Shown here one piece after another: positions 47,523 through 56,799 of a stretch of 64,000 nucleotides of DNA (its first letter is position 1; each line of letters starts with the position of its first letter). The notes beneath the pieces are model-generated. The model searched no databases and was not told the origin of the DNA. It saw only the letters and a program-made list of their open reading frames with translations. The position numbers and the translations under genes are program-made. The DNA is from Cytophagales bacterium (GTDB taxonomy: Bacteria; Bacteroidota; Bacteroidia; Cytophagales; Microscillaceae). The stretch is taken from contig JAAFJG010000020.1 of assembly GCA_013298075.1 (NCBI GenBank), positions 1 through 64,000 on the forward strand, given 5' to 3'.

Positions 47523-48344
47523 ATGAAAATTTTACACACAATCCATCTTTTTTTTATTTTAATTATATTTTTGAGCAGTTATCAAATCCAACATTTATCA
47601 GCACAAGACGCAGAAAAATATTTTGTGTTGGCAAATCAATTTTATAAATCACAAAAATATGATGAGGCAATTCAAAATTATCAAAATGCTTTAAAAATAA
47701 ATCCTACATTTGCCAAAGCCTCACATAATTTAGGCAATGTTTATTATGCGTTAGGAGAACCAATAGATGCAATGAAGTATTACAATCAATCTATTCAAAA
47801 TGCTCCTGATGATTTTGCTCCTTATATTAGTCGTGGTTTTTTGTATTTAGATTTAAAAAAAATAAAAGAAGCTGAAAACGATTTACAAAAATCTCTAAAA
47901 CTAAAACCCGACGCACCCGAAGGACATTATTTGTTAGGAAGTATTAGATTTAATCAAAATAAAAAAGACGAAGCGTGCAAATTTTGGAAAATGGCAGCAG
48001 CAAAAGGACACATACAAGCCAATCAAGATGTACAAAATAAATGTGAGAGTATTGCTAAAATAGCTCTTTTAAAAGATAAAAAACAAGGAAAAAAACCTAC
48101 TTCTGCCAAAGATTTTATTAAAAGTGGAGAAGAAAAATTAGAGAAAAGAGATTATCAAAATGCGCTCTTAGATTTTGAAAAAGCCATCGAATTAGACAAA
48201 AAAAGTGGACAAGCTTATTTTGGCATTGGCAATGCAAAATTTGCACAAGGAGAACAAGATAATGCTTGTGTAGCTTGGAAAAAATCATTAAAATTAGGGT
48301 ATAAAAAATCGAAGGAAATGCTAAAAGGCGTTTGTAACGAATAA
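47523..48344 (+). CDS. Secreted or periplasmic TPR protein (273 aa)
   Basis: A signal peptide ends near residue 28 (HLSAQD). TPR units follow: YFVLANQFYKSQKYDEAIQN, AKASHNLGNVYYALGEPIDA, APYISRGFLYLDLKKIKEAE and HYLLGSIRFNQNKKDEAC. After a charged linker there is another pair (SGEEKLEKRDYQNALLDFEK, AYFGIGNAKFAQGEQDNAC). The repeated phrase DEACKFWKMAAAKG / DNACVAWKKSLKLG shows an internal duplication. It is probably a protein-interaction scaffold in the periplasm and may be co-transcribed with the RIC gene. Confidence 0.75.
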   Translation: MKILHTIHLFFILIIFLSSYQIQHLSAQDAEKYFVLANQFYKSQKYDEAIQNYQNALKINPTFAKASHNLGNVYYALGEPIDAMKYYNQSIQNAPDDFAPYISRGFLYLDLKKIKEAENDLQKSLKLKPDAPEGHYLLGSIRFNQNKKDEACKFWKMAAAKGHIQANQDVQNKCESIAKIALLKDKKQGKKPTSAKDFIKSGEEKLEKRDYQNALLDFEKAIELDKKSGQAYFGIGNAKFAQGEQDNACVAWKKSLKLGYKKSKEMLKGVCNE

Positions 48345-48361
48345 TAATAAACATACAAAAA

Positions 48362-48513
48362 ATGATTTCACACCAAAATTTTTATCCAACTTTATACTTT
48401 TTTTCTTCTTTCAAAGAAAACAAAATAGGATTTTCAACTCAATGTCAATGATGTATTTAAAGAAGAAAATATTGAACTTGGAGACAAAAATATCTTGGCA
48501 GTTTGTGTCTAAA
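48362..48513 (+). pseudogene. Possible remnant of a TonB-dependent receptor barrel
   Basis: A short frame reads HQNFYPTLYFFSSFKENKIG. A neighbouring frame reads FQLNVNDVFKEENIELGDKN before a stop. The FYPsLyfsykFkenk and FxLxVNDVF phrases recall the outer-membrane barrel of TonB-dependent receptors, with the intervening part lost. This is weak evidence from pattern memory only; the segment may simply be noncoding. Confidence 0.2.
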
Positions 48514-48546
48514 ATGTTGATATTTGTAAGAAAATAACAAGCAAGT

Positions 48547-49764
48547 TTATTTTTTATTTTTTTGATTCTCTAAGACATTTTCATATAATTCAATATACTT
48601 TTTTGCTTGAATATTGAGTTGATAATTTGTTTCTGCGATTCTTCGTGCATTTCTTGACATTTGTTTTCGCAAAGAATTATTTTTTAATAAATAAGTAATT
48701 TTTTCTGCTAATTCATCGCTATTTTTAATTTCTATCAAATATCCATTTTCTTCATTTTGTATCATATCTTTCACTCCTCCCACTTCAAAACCAATAATGG
48801 GCGTGCCACAAGCCATCGATTCTAAGACTGTATTCGGTAAATTATCTTCCAAAGACGGAATGACAAAAATATCTGCACAATTATAAGCCAACGCAATTTG
48901 TGAATCATCAGAAAAAAAACCTAATTCATAATGAATTAAATCAATATTTTTGACATCGCCTTGCCCTGTTGTTACCAAAATCATGTCTTTACTTTCTACT
49001 TTTTCTAAGGCTTCTAATAAATAATGTAAACCTTTTCGAACATCTCCAATGGCATCAGCCACAAACAAAACTATTTTTTTATGCAATGGCAACTTAAAAT
49101 ATTTGCGTGCCTGTTCTTTGGAATGTGAACAAAAAACATTCGTATCCAAACTATAAGGAATATAATGATGCGTAAAATTTCCTAATAATTCAGAGTTTTT
49201 AGCCAATTCGTACAACCATTTTGAAGGGCAAACAATTTGCATTTCTTTACAAAATTGATACGCATTTTTTTTCTCTTGTCTAACAGTTTGATTTAATAAT
49301 TTATACTCGTCTAAAAAATAAATATCGTAATGAAAACCACCATTAAAAGGATTTTTATCGTGCAAAGTCCAAATAATTGGCTTTTTTACTTTTTTAAAAA
49401 ATGATTCATAATCTAAAAAAAACGCTACCCAATGCAAATGAATAATATCTGCTTCTTTGACTAATTTATGAGATAAAATATTAAAAGCACTTTCGGCAAA
49501 AGTAAACTGAACTTCTCTTTTTTGTGCAATGAGTTTAGTATATTTTTTATGTAAGTTTTTGTATTTTAACGTATATTTTATTTTTAAAAATAAGTTTAAA
49601 TTATCAAAAAAAGAATAAACTTTGTGGAGTCTATTTTCTTTGTCTGTGTGGTATAAAACCAATATTTTGCTATCTATTTGGCTATCTAACAATCCTTGAT
49701 GCAATCTATAAACAGCCTGAAAAGCGCCACCTCTATCGTGTGTGTTGATGTGTAATATTTTCAC
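48547..49764 (-). CDS. Family 4 glycosyltransferase (405 aa)
   Basis: A GT-B fold protein with N-terminal ILHINTHDRGGAFQAVYRLH and C-terminal donor-binding signature DIFVIPSLEDNLPNTVLESMACGTPIIGF (the E-x7-E motif), followed by GGVKDMIQNEENGYL. It should transfer a nucleotide-activated sugar onto a lipid-linked glycan or exopolysaccharide. It begins with GTG in a TAGTG overlap with the stop of the upstream glycosyltransferase, so it is translationally coupled to it. Donor and acceptor are unknown. Confidence 0.85.
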   Translation of the reverse strand: MKILHINTHDRGGAFQAVYRLHQGLLDSQIDSKILVLYHTDKENRLHKVYSFFDNLNLFLKIKYTLKYKNLHKKYTKLIAQKREVQFTFAESAFNILSHKLVKEADIIHLHWVAFFLDYESFFKKVKKPIIWTLHDKNPFNGGFHYDIYFLDEYKLLNQTVRQEKKNAYQFCKEMQIVCPSKWLYELAKNSELLGNFTHHYIPYSLDTNVFCSHSKEQARKYFKLPLHKKIVLFVADAIGDVRKGLHYLLEALEKVESKDMILVTTGQGDVKNIDLIHYELGFFSDDSQIALAYNCADIFVIPSLEDNLPNTVLESMACGTPIIGFEVGGVKDMIQNEENGYLIEIKNSDELAEKITYLLKNNSLRKQMSRNARRIAETNYQLNIQAKKYIELYENVLENQKNKK

Positions 49765-50666
49765 TATTTTTTAAATATTTTTTTTAGAAAACTTTTGATT
49801 TGGTAATAATAATATCGTATAAAAAATATTTGATTACTTGCTCCGTGTTTATAAAAAAAACTTAGTCTTTTTCTAAATTGTAAATTTTGCTGCAAAGGTA
49901 TAGATTTTATTTCAATTTTTTGTGCTAATGTAGCTATAAAATATTGATTGACTTCTATTTTACTTTCGCCTGTATTGTCAAAACCAATATTTTGTACCAA
50001 TGAAATTTTAGGATATAATACAAATCCATCAACTAAAAAAATACTTAAATACCAACGAACTGCCCAAGTTTCTCTCTGATTATTCAAATTCATTTCAATT
50101 TGTGAAGCATACACATTGCTTCCTTCAATATCAAAATGAAATTTTTGTTTTTTGGATAAATTATTCCATCTTTTTTCGAGGTCATATTCAAAATAATTCC
50201 AAGCCCTTTCCCAAGTTGCCCAACCCCAACTCGAAGGCACATTATAAAAAAAAGTATCGTTTTTTATGTTGATTTTAAAAGGAAAATTATAGCCCGAAAT
50301 GTGCATTATTTTTGAATTATCAGCATAAAAATCGAGTGCATTATTCATATAAGTTAAAAAATAAGGAGAAGTTATCAAATCATCTTCTACCATAATTGCT
50401 TTTTTATGACGTTTGATAATTTCGGTTACGCCTACAATAATATTTTGAGCCAAACCCATATTCTTTTCTCTTTCTATGATAATCACTTCTTTAAAACGCC
50501 AATTTTGGAATATTATTTGTTTTATATCTTGATTATTTTCAGATTTATCTAAAAAAATATATAAAATTGATTTTTCTGCTAATTCATTTTTTTCTAACGC
50601 CTCCAATACCTTTTGCGTATGTATGGGGCGTGAATGTGCGAAAAGTAAAATAGGTGCTAAACTCAT
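49764..50666 (-). CDS. Sugar transferase of the GT2 superfamily (300 aa)
   Basis: The opening LAPILLFAHSRPIHTQKVLEAL is typical of a group of nucleotide-diphospho-sugar transferases (HlpA-like). MVEDDLITSPYFLTYMNNAL gives the acidic DxD-type metal site (EDD) and SSWGWATWERAWNYF the acceptor-side motif of the group. Residues ~260-300 form a basic, possibly membrane-peripheral helix. It precedes and overlaps the GT4 gene, forming a two-gene glycan unit. The product glycan is not predictable. Confidence 0.75.
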   Translation of the reverse strand: MSLAPILLFAHSRPIHTQKVLEALEKNELAEKSILYIFLDKSENNQDIKQIIFQNWRFKEVIIIEREKNMGLAQNIIVGVTEIIKRHKKAIMVEDDLITSPYFLTYMNNALDFYADNSKIMHISGYNFPFKINIKNDTFFYNVPSSWGWATWERAWNYFEYDLEKRWNNLSKKQKFHFDIEGSNVYASQIEMNLNNQRETWAVRWYLSIFLVDGFVLYPKISLVQNIGFDNTGESKIEVNQYFIATLAQKIEIKSIPLQQNLQFRKRLSFFYKHGASNQIFFIRYYYYQIKSFLKKIFKK

Positions 50667-50829
50667 TGATAACGATTTTTAAATTTTTTTTTTGATATAT
50701 AAATAAAAATAAAATCAACAAATTAGACTAACAATTATCATTCTTAATGTATGATTTCAAAAAAATATTTTTGAAATTATATTTTATTTCAAAAATACAC
50801 GTTAGTAGTAAACATATAAAAGTAAAAAA

Positions 50830-51906
50830 ATGAAAAAATTATCATTCAAAAAAAATAAAAAACAATTCAAGGATACAGAGTATGAGGCTTCAAATCAGAC
50901 CATTATAGTTCCTCCCAAAGAAGTAAAAATTTCTGTGATTGATTATGATGCAGATTTTTTTGAGGAAAAAATGATGGATAATCTTAAAAACTTATATGAT
51001 TATAAAGAAAATGACCATACAAGTTGGATAAATATAGAGGGAACGCATGATGCACAAATTATCAAAAGATTAGGTTGGTTGTATCATCTTCACCCTGTTT
51101 TACAAGAAGCAGTTTGTAGAGAAAATCAGCGGGCTAAAATTGATTTTTATGAACATAATATTTTTGTTGTGTTGCAAATGTTGAGTTATAATGATACAAT
51201 AGACGATTTAGAAACCGAACAAATTAGTATTGTTTTAGGCGAAAAATATTTAATTACGTTTCAAGAAGGCAAAGAAGGTGATGTTTTTGATGATATAAGA
51301 GTAAATTTAAGAGGAAGTTCGAAACAAAAACTAAGAAATGCAGGTTCTTCTTATCTTTTTTACGTGTTATTAGATGCCATTATAGATAATTATTTTTTAA
51401 TTTTAGAAAAAATTACAGATAAATTAGAATCATTAGAAATAAAAATTATACGCGACCAAGCCTCAAAAGACCCTACTTATGAACTATATGAATATAAACA
51501 ACGCTTGATGACAGTCCGAAAAGCCATTCGTCCTTTGCGAGATATTGTAGGACAATTATCGAGAGAAGATAACAAAATTATTAGAGAATCTGGTTTTTAT
51601 TTGCGTGGATTGTATCAACGAATTACGCAAGTAGTAGAAGATACAGAAAATCATATCGAAATGTCAAGTAATTTATTGAATATGTATTTGAGTGTGATTG
51701 GGCAAAGAACCAATCAAGTCATGAAAACTTTGACTATTTTTTCTGCTATTTTTATGCCCTTGACATTTATTGCAGGCGTATATGGAATGAATTTTGAAAA
51801 TATGCCCGAACTCAAATGGAAATATGGTTATTTGATTGTGATGATTTTGATGGGCGTTTTTAGTGGTTTAGCTTATTGGTTTTTTAAACGAATGAAATGG
51901 TTGTAA
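50830..51906 (+). CDS. corA: Magnesium/cobalt transporter CorA
   Basis: The 358-aa chain has a large cytoplasmic N-domain and two C-terminal membrane helices. The first ends with the selectivity motif YGMNF (GMN near residues 318-320), preceded by IFMPLTFIAGV. The loop MPELKWKYGY follows the motif, and the second helix ends in FFKRMKW. It forms a pentameric Mg2+ channel in the inner membrane. Monocistronic; no Mg2+ riboswitch was seen in the 160 nt upstream. Confidence 0.93.
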   Translation: MKKLSFKKNKKQFKDTEYEASNQTIIVPPKEVKISVIDYDADFFEEKMMDNLKNLYDYKENDHTSWINIEGTHDAQIIKRLGWLYHLHPVLQEAVCRENQRAKIDFYEHNIFVVLQMLSYNDTIDDLETEQISIVLGEKYLITFQEGKEGDVFDDIRVNLRGSSKQKLRNAGSSYLFYVLLDAIIDNYFLILEKITDKLESLEIKIIRDQASKDPTYELYEYKQRLMTVRKAIRPLRDIVGQLSREDNKIIRESGFYLRGLYQRITQVVEDTENHIEMSSNLLNMYLSVIGQRTNQVMKTLTIFSAIFMPLTFIAGVYGMNFENMPELKWKYGYLIVMILMGVFSGLAYWFFKRMKWL

Positions 51907-51970
51907 TGGTTTTTGATGTGATGTCTATACATATAATAAAAATACAAGTTTACAAAATTTAATGAAAAAA

Positions 51971-51994
51971 CTAACTAACTAACTAACTAACTAA
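51971..51994. repeat. CTAA tetranucleotide microsatellite, six units
   Basis: CTAA is repeated six times in the intergenic region after corA. The rest of 51907-52205 is AT-rich and holds only the -7 box of the next gene. Confidence 0.85.
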
Positions 51995-52150
51995 TTGATA
52001 ATCAATCATTTAATTTCATCAAAAATCATTAAAAAGAGATTTTAAACACTATTCATAATATTTGAGATTATATTTAATTTTATATCAATAACTATCAATA
52101 ATAAAAAAATAGGTAGCATAAAAAAATTAGTTGATTTCAAAAAAAATACT

Positions 52151-52158
52151 TAATTTTG
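52151..52158 (+). promoter_or_regulatory. -7 promoter box TAATTTTG for the mutase gene
   Basis: TAATTTTGC lies 47 nt upstream of the ATG at 52206. Confidence 0.5.
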
Positions 52159-52205
52159 CAAACGTTATAAAAAATGTTTCGAACTCATCATTAGAATAAA
52201 ACATT

Positions 52206-53390
52206 ATGAACAAATTATTTTCTGCTTTTACGTCTCAAAATTATCAAATATGGGCAGAAGAAGCACTCAAAACCGCTAAAATTACAGATTTAAAAGTATT
52301 GCAAACGCAAACTTATGAAGGCATTGTTTTAGAACCTTTTTATAATGCAGAAAATCAAGATAAAATATTGAATATGCCCATCAAAAAAAATAATCAATGG
52401 CTATATTTTGAATATTTATATCACAATGATTTAGAAAAATTACAAATCCAAACCCAAGAAGCATTCAAAAAATATACTGACGGACTTATTTTTGAATCTA
52501 ATATTGATAATGAAATTATTTTAAAACTAATTATCAATACAAATTTTAAAAATATTGAAATCAAAAGAAAAAAAAATCAATTAGAAAAAAGTTTTTTGAC
52601 TAAAATTGATACCGCTTTTCCTTGGGTCAAGATTATTATTGAGGCAGAAAATAGCCTCCATTTTAGAGAAAGTTTAGTTATTATCAGTGATTATAAAAAT
52701 ATTGGTGTAAGAATTAATGAAGGAAATTTTTGGGGAAATAAAGGAGCAAATGCGGTGCAAAGTTTGGCGTTTGGTTTGGCGGCTTGGGTAGAATGTTTGG
52801 ATATTTTTACAGATAAATTAACCACAGAAAAAGCCATCGCAAATTGTCATATTGGCATCAATATTAGTGAAAATTATTTCATGGAATTAGCAAAAGTACG
52901 TTCTTTGCGTATTTTGACCACTAAAATTATCGAAACCTATCAAGCCAAACACGATATAAATATTTTATCTATTACTCAACAACAAAATTTAACGCATATA
53001 GACGAGTACAATAATTTATTACGATTGACTACGGAGGCAATGTCAGGAATTTTGGGCGGTACAGATGGAATATGTATTTTACCTTATCAATTTGATGAAA
53101 ATTGTAATTTTCCTGCTCAAATTTCTCGAAATATTTCTCATTTATTGCGTTTCGAAAGCCATTTAGATAAAGTAACCGATGCAGGAAAAGGCTCTTATTA
53201 TATCGAAAATATTACCACACAACTCACCGAAAAAGCCTTTCAATTATTTTTAGAGATTGAAAAAATGGGTGGTTATTCTAACGCATATTCATTTATCGAA
53301 AATGAAACAAAAATAATGAATTTGCAAAAAGAAAAAGATTTTCAAGAAGGAAAAAAAATAGTCGTGGGCGTGAATAAATATCAAAAATAA
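52206..53390 (+). CDS. Methylmalonyl-CoA mutase small (beta) subunit-like protein (394 aa)
   Basis: The TIM-barrel type sequence carries phrases of the MutA subunit: ISDYKNIGVRINEGNFWGN, GANAVQSLAFGLAAWVEC, HIGINISENYFMELAKVRSL and LTTEAMSGILGGTDGICILPY. No B12-binding domain is present, as expected for the small subunit. The chain is shorter than most small subunits. It partners a catalytic large subunit (not in the window) in succinyl-CoA/methylmalonyl-CoA exchange. The mutase chaperone gene meaB is 5 kb away, supporting a functional pathway. mutA would be the usual symbol. Confidence 0.78.
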   Translation: MNKLFSAFTSQNYQIWAEEALKTAKITDLKVLQTQTYEGIVLEPFYNAENQDKILNMPIKKNNQWLYFEYLYHNDLEKLQIQTQEAFKKYTDGLIFESNIDNEIILKLIINTNFKNIEIKRKKNQLEKSFLTKIDTAFPWVKIIIEAENSLHFRESLVIISDYKNIGVRINEGNFWGNKGANAVQSLAFGLAAWVECLDIFTDKLTTEKAIANCHIGINISENYFMELAKVRSLRILTTKIIETYQAKHDINILSITQQQNLTHIDEYNNLLRLTTEAMSGILGGTDGICILPYQFDENCNFPAQISRNISHLLRFESHLDKVTDAGKGSYYIENITTQLTEKAFQLFLEIEKMGGYSNAYSFIENETKIMNLQKEKDFQEGKKIVVGVNKYQK

Positions 53391-53391
53391 A

Positions 53392-53590
53392 GATTTTTAG
53401 GAAATTTATTTGGATAGAAAATAAAAATATTTTTTTTGAAATGTTTTTTTTGAAACTGCCTCCAAATTTATCTGGAGGATAATATAAAATGTAATCGTTG
53501 GCTTTATCCGAAATTTTTAGATTTTTCAAATTGATATTTTTTATATCAATATGTATAGCAAATTATATTCATAATAATTTTCTAATAACC
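53392..53590 (+). repeat. Dispersed repeat family 1, copy E
   Basis: The left end GATTTTTAGGAAATTTATTT (53392) starts 2 nt after the mutase stop. The right end is AATAATTTTCTAATAACC (53573-53590). The palindromes CCTCCAAATTTATCTGGAGG (53459-53478) and TTGGCTTTATCCGA (53498-53511) are slightly mutated. The rest of the 307-nt gap to the next gene holds only promoter sequence. Confidence 0.65.
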
Positions 53591-53648
53591 AAAATAAATA
53601 AATAAAAATATTTTTTGATTATATTTGTAAAACAATCAATTTTTTGTT

Positions 53649-53656
53649 TAATTTTG
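53649..53656 (+). promoter_or_regulatory. -7 promoter box TAATTTTG for the acyl-CoA dehydrogenase gene
   Basis: TAATTTTGC lies 41 nt upstream of the ATG at 53698. A second candidate, TATATTTG, lies at 53620-53627. Confidence 0.45.
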
Positions 53657-53697
53657 CATTCGAATTGTAATTTTATGTCAAATTACAAACGTTTGAA

Positions 53698-54918
53698 ATG
53701 GTACTTACAGAAGATTATATCGAAATACAAAAAACTCAAAAACAAGATGTTTTTGAATCCCCTGATTTTTATCAAATTGATGATTTATTAACAGAGGAAC
53801 ATAAAATGATTCGTGATGCTATTCGTGATTTTGTGAAACGTGAAATTTCACCTATCATCGAAGACTGTGCAGAAAGATGTATATTTCCTCGTTATATGGT
53901 CAAAAAATTTGGTGATGTAGGTGCTTTTGGTCCTACAATTCCAGTAGAATATAACCAAAATGGCGGTTTAGATTACATTGCGTATGGTTTGATGATGCAA
54001 GAAATTGAAAGAGGAGATTCGGGTATGCGTTCCACTGCGTCTGTGCAAGGCTCGTTAGTGATGTATCCTATTTATGCTTTTGGGTCAGAAGAACAGCGTC
54101 GAAAATACCTTCCAAAATTGGCTTCAGGCGAATATTTGGGCTGTTTTGGATTGACAGAACCTAATCACGGCTCTAATCCAAGTGGTATGACTACGCATTT
54201 TGAGGACAAAGGAGATTATTATTTATTGAATGGGGCAAAAATGTGGATTTCAAATTCTCCTTATGCTGATGTGGCGGTAGTGTGGGCAAAAAACGAAGAA
54301 GGAAGAATACACGGTTTGATTGTAGAAAAAGGAATGGAAGGTTTTTCTGCTCCCGAAATTCATAAAAAATGGTCTTTGCGTGCAAGTTGCACAGGTGAAT
54401 TAGTTTTTCAAGATGTAAAAGTTCCCAAAGAAAATTTATTACCCAATGTTTCAGGCTTAAAAGGTCCTTTGAAATGTTTGGATAATGCTCGTTATGGTAT
54501 TGCTTGGGGTGCGTTGGGTGCAGCTATGGATTGTTATGATACCGCCAAAAGATATGCACAAGAAAGAATACAATTTGATAAACCGATTGCAAGTTTTCAG
54601 TTGATACAAAAAAAATTAGCAGAAATGTTAAGTGAAATTACCAAAGCACAATTATTATGTTGGAGATTGGGTATGTTAAAAAATGAAGGAAAAGCCACCA
54701 CCGCTCAAATTTCTCTTGCCAAACGCAATAACGTTGATATGGCTTTGCACATTGCACGCGAAGCAAGACAAATTTTAGGAGGAATGGGAATTACAGGCGA
54801 ATATCCAATTATGCGACACATGATGAATTTAGAATCTGTGATTACTTACGAAGGAACACACGATATTCATTTATTGATTTTGGGGAATGAAATTACAGGT
54901 ATTCCTGCTTTTAAATAA
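53698..54918 (+). CDS. Acyl-CoA dehydrogenase, glutaryl-CoA dehydrogenase-like (406 aa)
   Basis: The FAD-dependent fold is complete: GCFGLTEPNHGSNPSGMTT, LLNGAKMWISNSPYADV, YAQERIQFDKPIASFQ and QILGGMGITGEYP. The catalytic base is Glu385 in ITYEGTHDIHLLILG, at the position used by glutaryl-CoA dehydrogenase rather than that of isovaleryl-CoA dehydrogenases. RGDSGMRSTASVQ near residue 105 also fits the glutaryl group. It would oxidise and decarboxylate glutaryl-CoA from lysine or tryptophan breakdown and pass electrons to ETF. Monocistronic, with a promoter box and terminator. Confidence 0.88.
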   Translation: MVLTEDYIEIQKTQKQDVFESPDFYQIDDLLTEEHKMIRDAIRDFVKREISPIIEDCAERCIFPRYMVKKFGDVGAFGPTIPVEYNQNGGLDYIAYGLMMQEIERGDSGMRSTASVQGSLVMYPIYAFGSEEQRRKYLPKLASGEYLGCFGLTEPNHGSNPSGMTTHFEDKGDYYLLNGAKMWISNSPYADVAVVWAKNEEGRIHGLIVEKGMEGFSAPEIHKKWSLRASCTGELVFQDVKVPKENLLPNVSGLKGPLKCLDNARYGIAWGALGAAMDCYDTAKRYAQERIQFDKPIASFQLIQKKLAEMLSEITKAQLLCWRLGMLKNEGKATTAQISLAKRNNVDMALHIAREARQILGGMGITGEYPIMRHMMNLESVITYEGTHDIHLLILGNEITGIPAFK

Positions 54919-54936
54919 AAATAAAATATTGAAAAT

Positions 54937-54980
54937 AAAAACAAGTCATTTTTTTAAAAGAAAATGACTTGTTTTTATTT
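54937..54980 (+). terminator. Hairpin terminator of the acyl-CoA dehydrogenase gene
   Basis: AAAAACAAGTCATTTT pairs perfectly with AAAATGACTTGTTTTT across an 8-nt loop. Confidence 0.75.
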
Positions 54981-55006
54981 ATTTGAATTTAGAAATTTTT
55001 TTTAAA

Positions 55007-55178
55007 CCTTAACTTTTCTTACTTATTAGGCAATATAAAATTAGTTTATTGATTATCAATATTTTATACTAAAATAATCAAAAAAATATTACCTAAATTT
55101 TAGGTAATATAAAATAGTTTAATTGATTGATAACCAATGTTTTATAAAATAATTCCCTAATATCGAGAAAAGTTAGGG
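55007..55178. mobile_element. MITE-like element with about 27-nt inverted ends
   Basis: The left end CCTTAACTTTTCTTACTTAT (55007, continuing TAGGCAAT) is the near inverse of the right end (55152-55178; inverse starts CCCTAACTTTTCTCGATATT). Inside are two direct repeats of about 48 nt (AATATAAAATTAGTTTATTG at 55032; AATATAAAATAGTTTAATTG at 55106). A central palindrome ATTACCTAAATTTTAGGTAAT lies at 55088-55108. There is no reading frame, so the element is non-autonomous. It lies just upstream of the IS607-like element; no target duplication was identified. Confidence 0.55.
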
Positions 55179-55249
55179 TAACAAACTAAAATATGTAAAC
55201 AATTTTATATAAAATTACACAATTTATTTGTTTTTTAATAATAAATGTT

Positions 55250-55257
55250 TAACTTTG
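55250..55257 (+). promoter_or_regulatory. -7 promoter box TAACTTTG for the IS607-like genes
   Basis: TAACTTTGC lies only 5 nt before the tnpA ATG, so the transcript would be nearly leaderless. Confidence 0.4.
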
Positions 55258-55261
55258 CACT

Positions 55262-55574
55262 ATGATAGGTGTAAAAGAAGATTCTGAACTATTACGTCTT
55301 ACGCCTAAAACACTTCGTCTATGGGAAAAAGAAGGAAAAATTATCTCTCATAGAACAGAAAGCGAGCATCGTAGATACGAAATTACCGATTTATATTTTC
55401 GGTTGTGAAGTAGTCATTATCAACAAAAGCGAGCAAAGTACTTTTGAGGAGGATTTAGCCAATGATGTCTTAGAAATTATCACCGTTTTTTCTGCTCGTT
55501 TATATGGGAGCAGAAGCCATAAAAATAAAAAAATTGTAGAAGAATTGCAACAAGTTGCCAATAATTTAAAATAA
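55262..55574 (+). pseudogene. tnpA: IS607 TnpA serine recombinase with internal deletion
   Basis: The first 46 codons encode a MerR-like helix-turn-helix (TPKTLRLWEKEGKIISHRTE, then HRRY). The frame then ends at 55408. From 55398 a second frame encodes the TnpA tail: FGCEVVIINKSEQSTFEEDL and ITVFSARLYGSRSHKNKK. The roughly 100 residues between, which carry the catalytic serine, are missing. The stop at 55572-55574 is 3 nt from the tnpB ATG. Confidence 0.65.
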
Positions 55575-55577
55575 ACT

Positions 55578-56667
55578 ATGCAAAGTCTAAAAATACGTTT
55601 AGAACTCAACGATAAGCAAAAAACACTTGCTCTTCAGCACGCAGGTGTGGCAAGGCACGCCTATAATTGGGGTTTAGATGTATGTAACAAGGCTTTTGAA
55701 AATAAAGAGAAAGACCTACGAGCATTGATTTACACAAAAAATTGGTGGCAGAAGTCAAAAAAAAATATAGTTGGTATTATGAAGTTTCAAAATGCGCACC
55801 ACAACAAGCCTTGCGAGATTTAGATACAAGTTTTCAACGATTTTTAAAAAAGTAAGTAAATATCCAATCTTCAAAAAAAAAGGTAGAAAAGATAGTTTTT
55901 ATTTGGAAGGCAATATCGAAATTAAAAATAATCGTATCAAATTACCTATTTTTGGGTGGATAAAATTAAGCGAAAAAATCAAAGATTTGAAAGGTGTCAA
56001 AAATGTAAGAATTTCAAGGCGGGCAGATTTTTGGTTTGTCAGTTTCAAAACAGAGGCAAAAAAAGAAAAAATAAAATATGCCAAAAATAGTTTTGTAGGC
56101 GTTGATTTGGGCATTAAGACCTTAGCGACTTTATCTAATGGAATGACTTTTGAGAATAAAAGACCTTACAAATTTTACAAAAGGAAGTTAAAAATTGAAC
56201 AAAGGAAGTTATCAAAAAAATATCAAAAAAATAAATCGAAAAAAGAACAATCCAAAAATTATGGCAAACAGCAAAAAGTTGTTGCTCAATTACATTATAA
56301 AATTGCTTGTATTCGGGAGGATTCTTTACACAAATTAACGACCTATCTTGCCAAAAACCACGTCAGGATAGCCATAGAAGATTTGAATGTAAAAGGAATG
56401 AGTAAAAATCACAAATTATCGAGTGCTATTTTAGATGGTGGATTTTATGAGTTTCGCAGGCAGTTGACCTACAAATGTGAATGGTATGGTTCTAAATTGG
56501 TAGTAGTGGACAGGTTTTTTCCAAGTTCAAAGTTGTGTTCAAATTGTGGACACAAAAAAGAGAAATTATATTTGTCGGAACGCATTTATACTTGTGAAAA
56601 ATGTGGTTTGCGTATGGATAGAGATTTGAATGCAAGTGTAAATCTTGCTAAACACGTGGTCAGTTAG
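55578..56667 (+). pseudogene. tnpB: TnpB RNA-guided nuclease gene, frameshifted twice
   Basis: The N-terminal frame (LKIRLELNDKQKTLALQHAG) shifts near 55712 into a frame reading KKKYSWYYEVSKCAPQQALR. It shifts again near 55855, at a run of A, into the long C-terminal frame. The RuvC residues are intact: Asp in VGVDLGIKTLATLS, Glu in IAIEDLNVKGM and Asp in MDRDLNAS. The zinc-finger cysteines CSNCGH and CEKCG are also intact. Restoring the two frames gives a TnpB of normal size (about 360 aa). As it stands the product would be split. Confidence 0.75.
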
Positions 56668-56790
56668 CCCACGCTGCGGAGCGTCAAGCCACCTAAGCCT
56701 TATGGCAAAGGGACGCTATGAAACAGGAAGTAAACAGCAAATGTTAAAGTTTGTGTAAGTTTTATGTAGCGGCTTAATACCTAAACCAGT
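56640..56790 (+). ncRNA. Candidate omega-RNA (reRNA) at the tnpB 3' end
   Basis: Sequence after the tnpB stop is GC-rich compared with the genome and can fold. CGCT/AGCG make a short hairpin at 56672. AGCGTC (56680-56685) pairs with GACGCT (56712-56717), closing a loop that contains GCC/GGC pairs. In IS605/IS607 elements the TnpB guide RNA overlaps the tnpB 3' end and extends to the element border, which is exactly this position. Transcription was not tested. Confidence 0.45.
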
Positions 56791-56799
56791 AGAAAAAAA

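Larger units (their letters stand above)
55240..56790 (+). mobile_element. Decayed IS607-family element
   Basis: A MerR-type HTH fragment and the tail of a serine-recombinase TnpA are followed by tnpB and a GC-rich structured 3' segment, the gene order of IS607. Both genes are broken, so the element cannot move by itself. The ends cannot be fixed from the sequence because IS607 lacks inverted repeats; the coordinates are approximate. Confidence 0.6.

Noticed and set aside
50670-50829. Mg2+-sensing riboswitch upstream of corA
   Set aside because: The leader shows no conserved ykoK or mgtA-like elements and is almost pure A/T.
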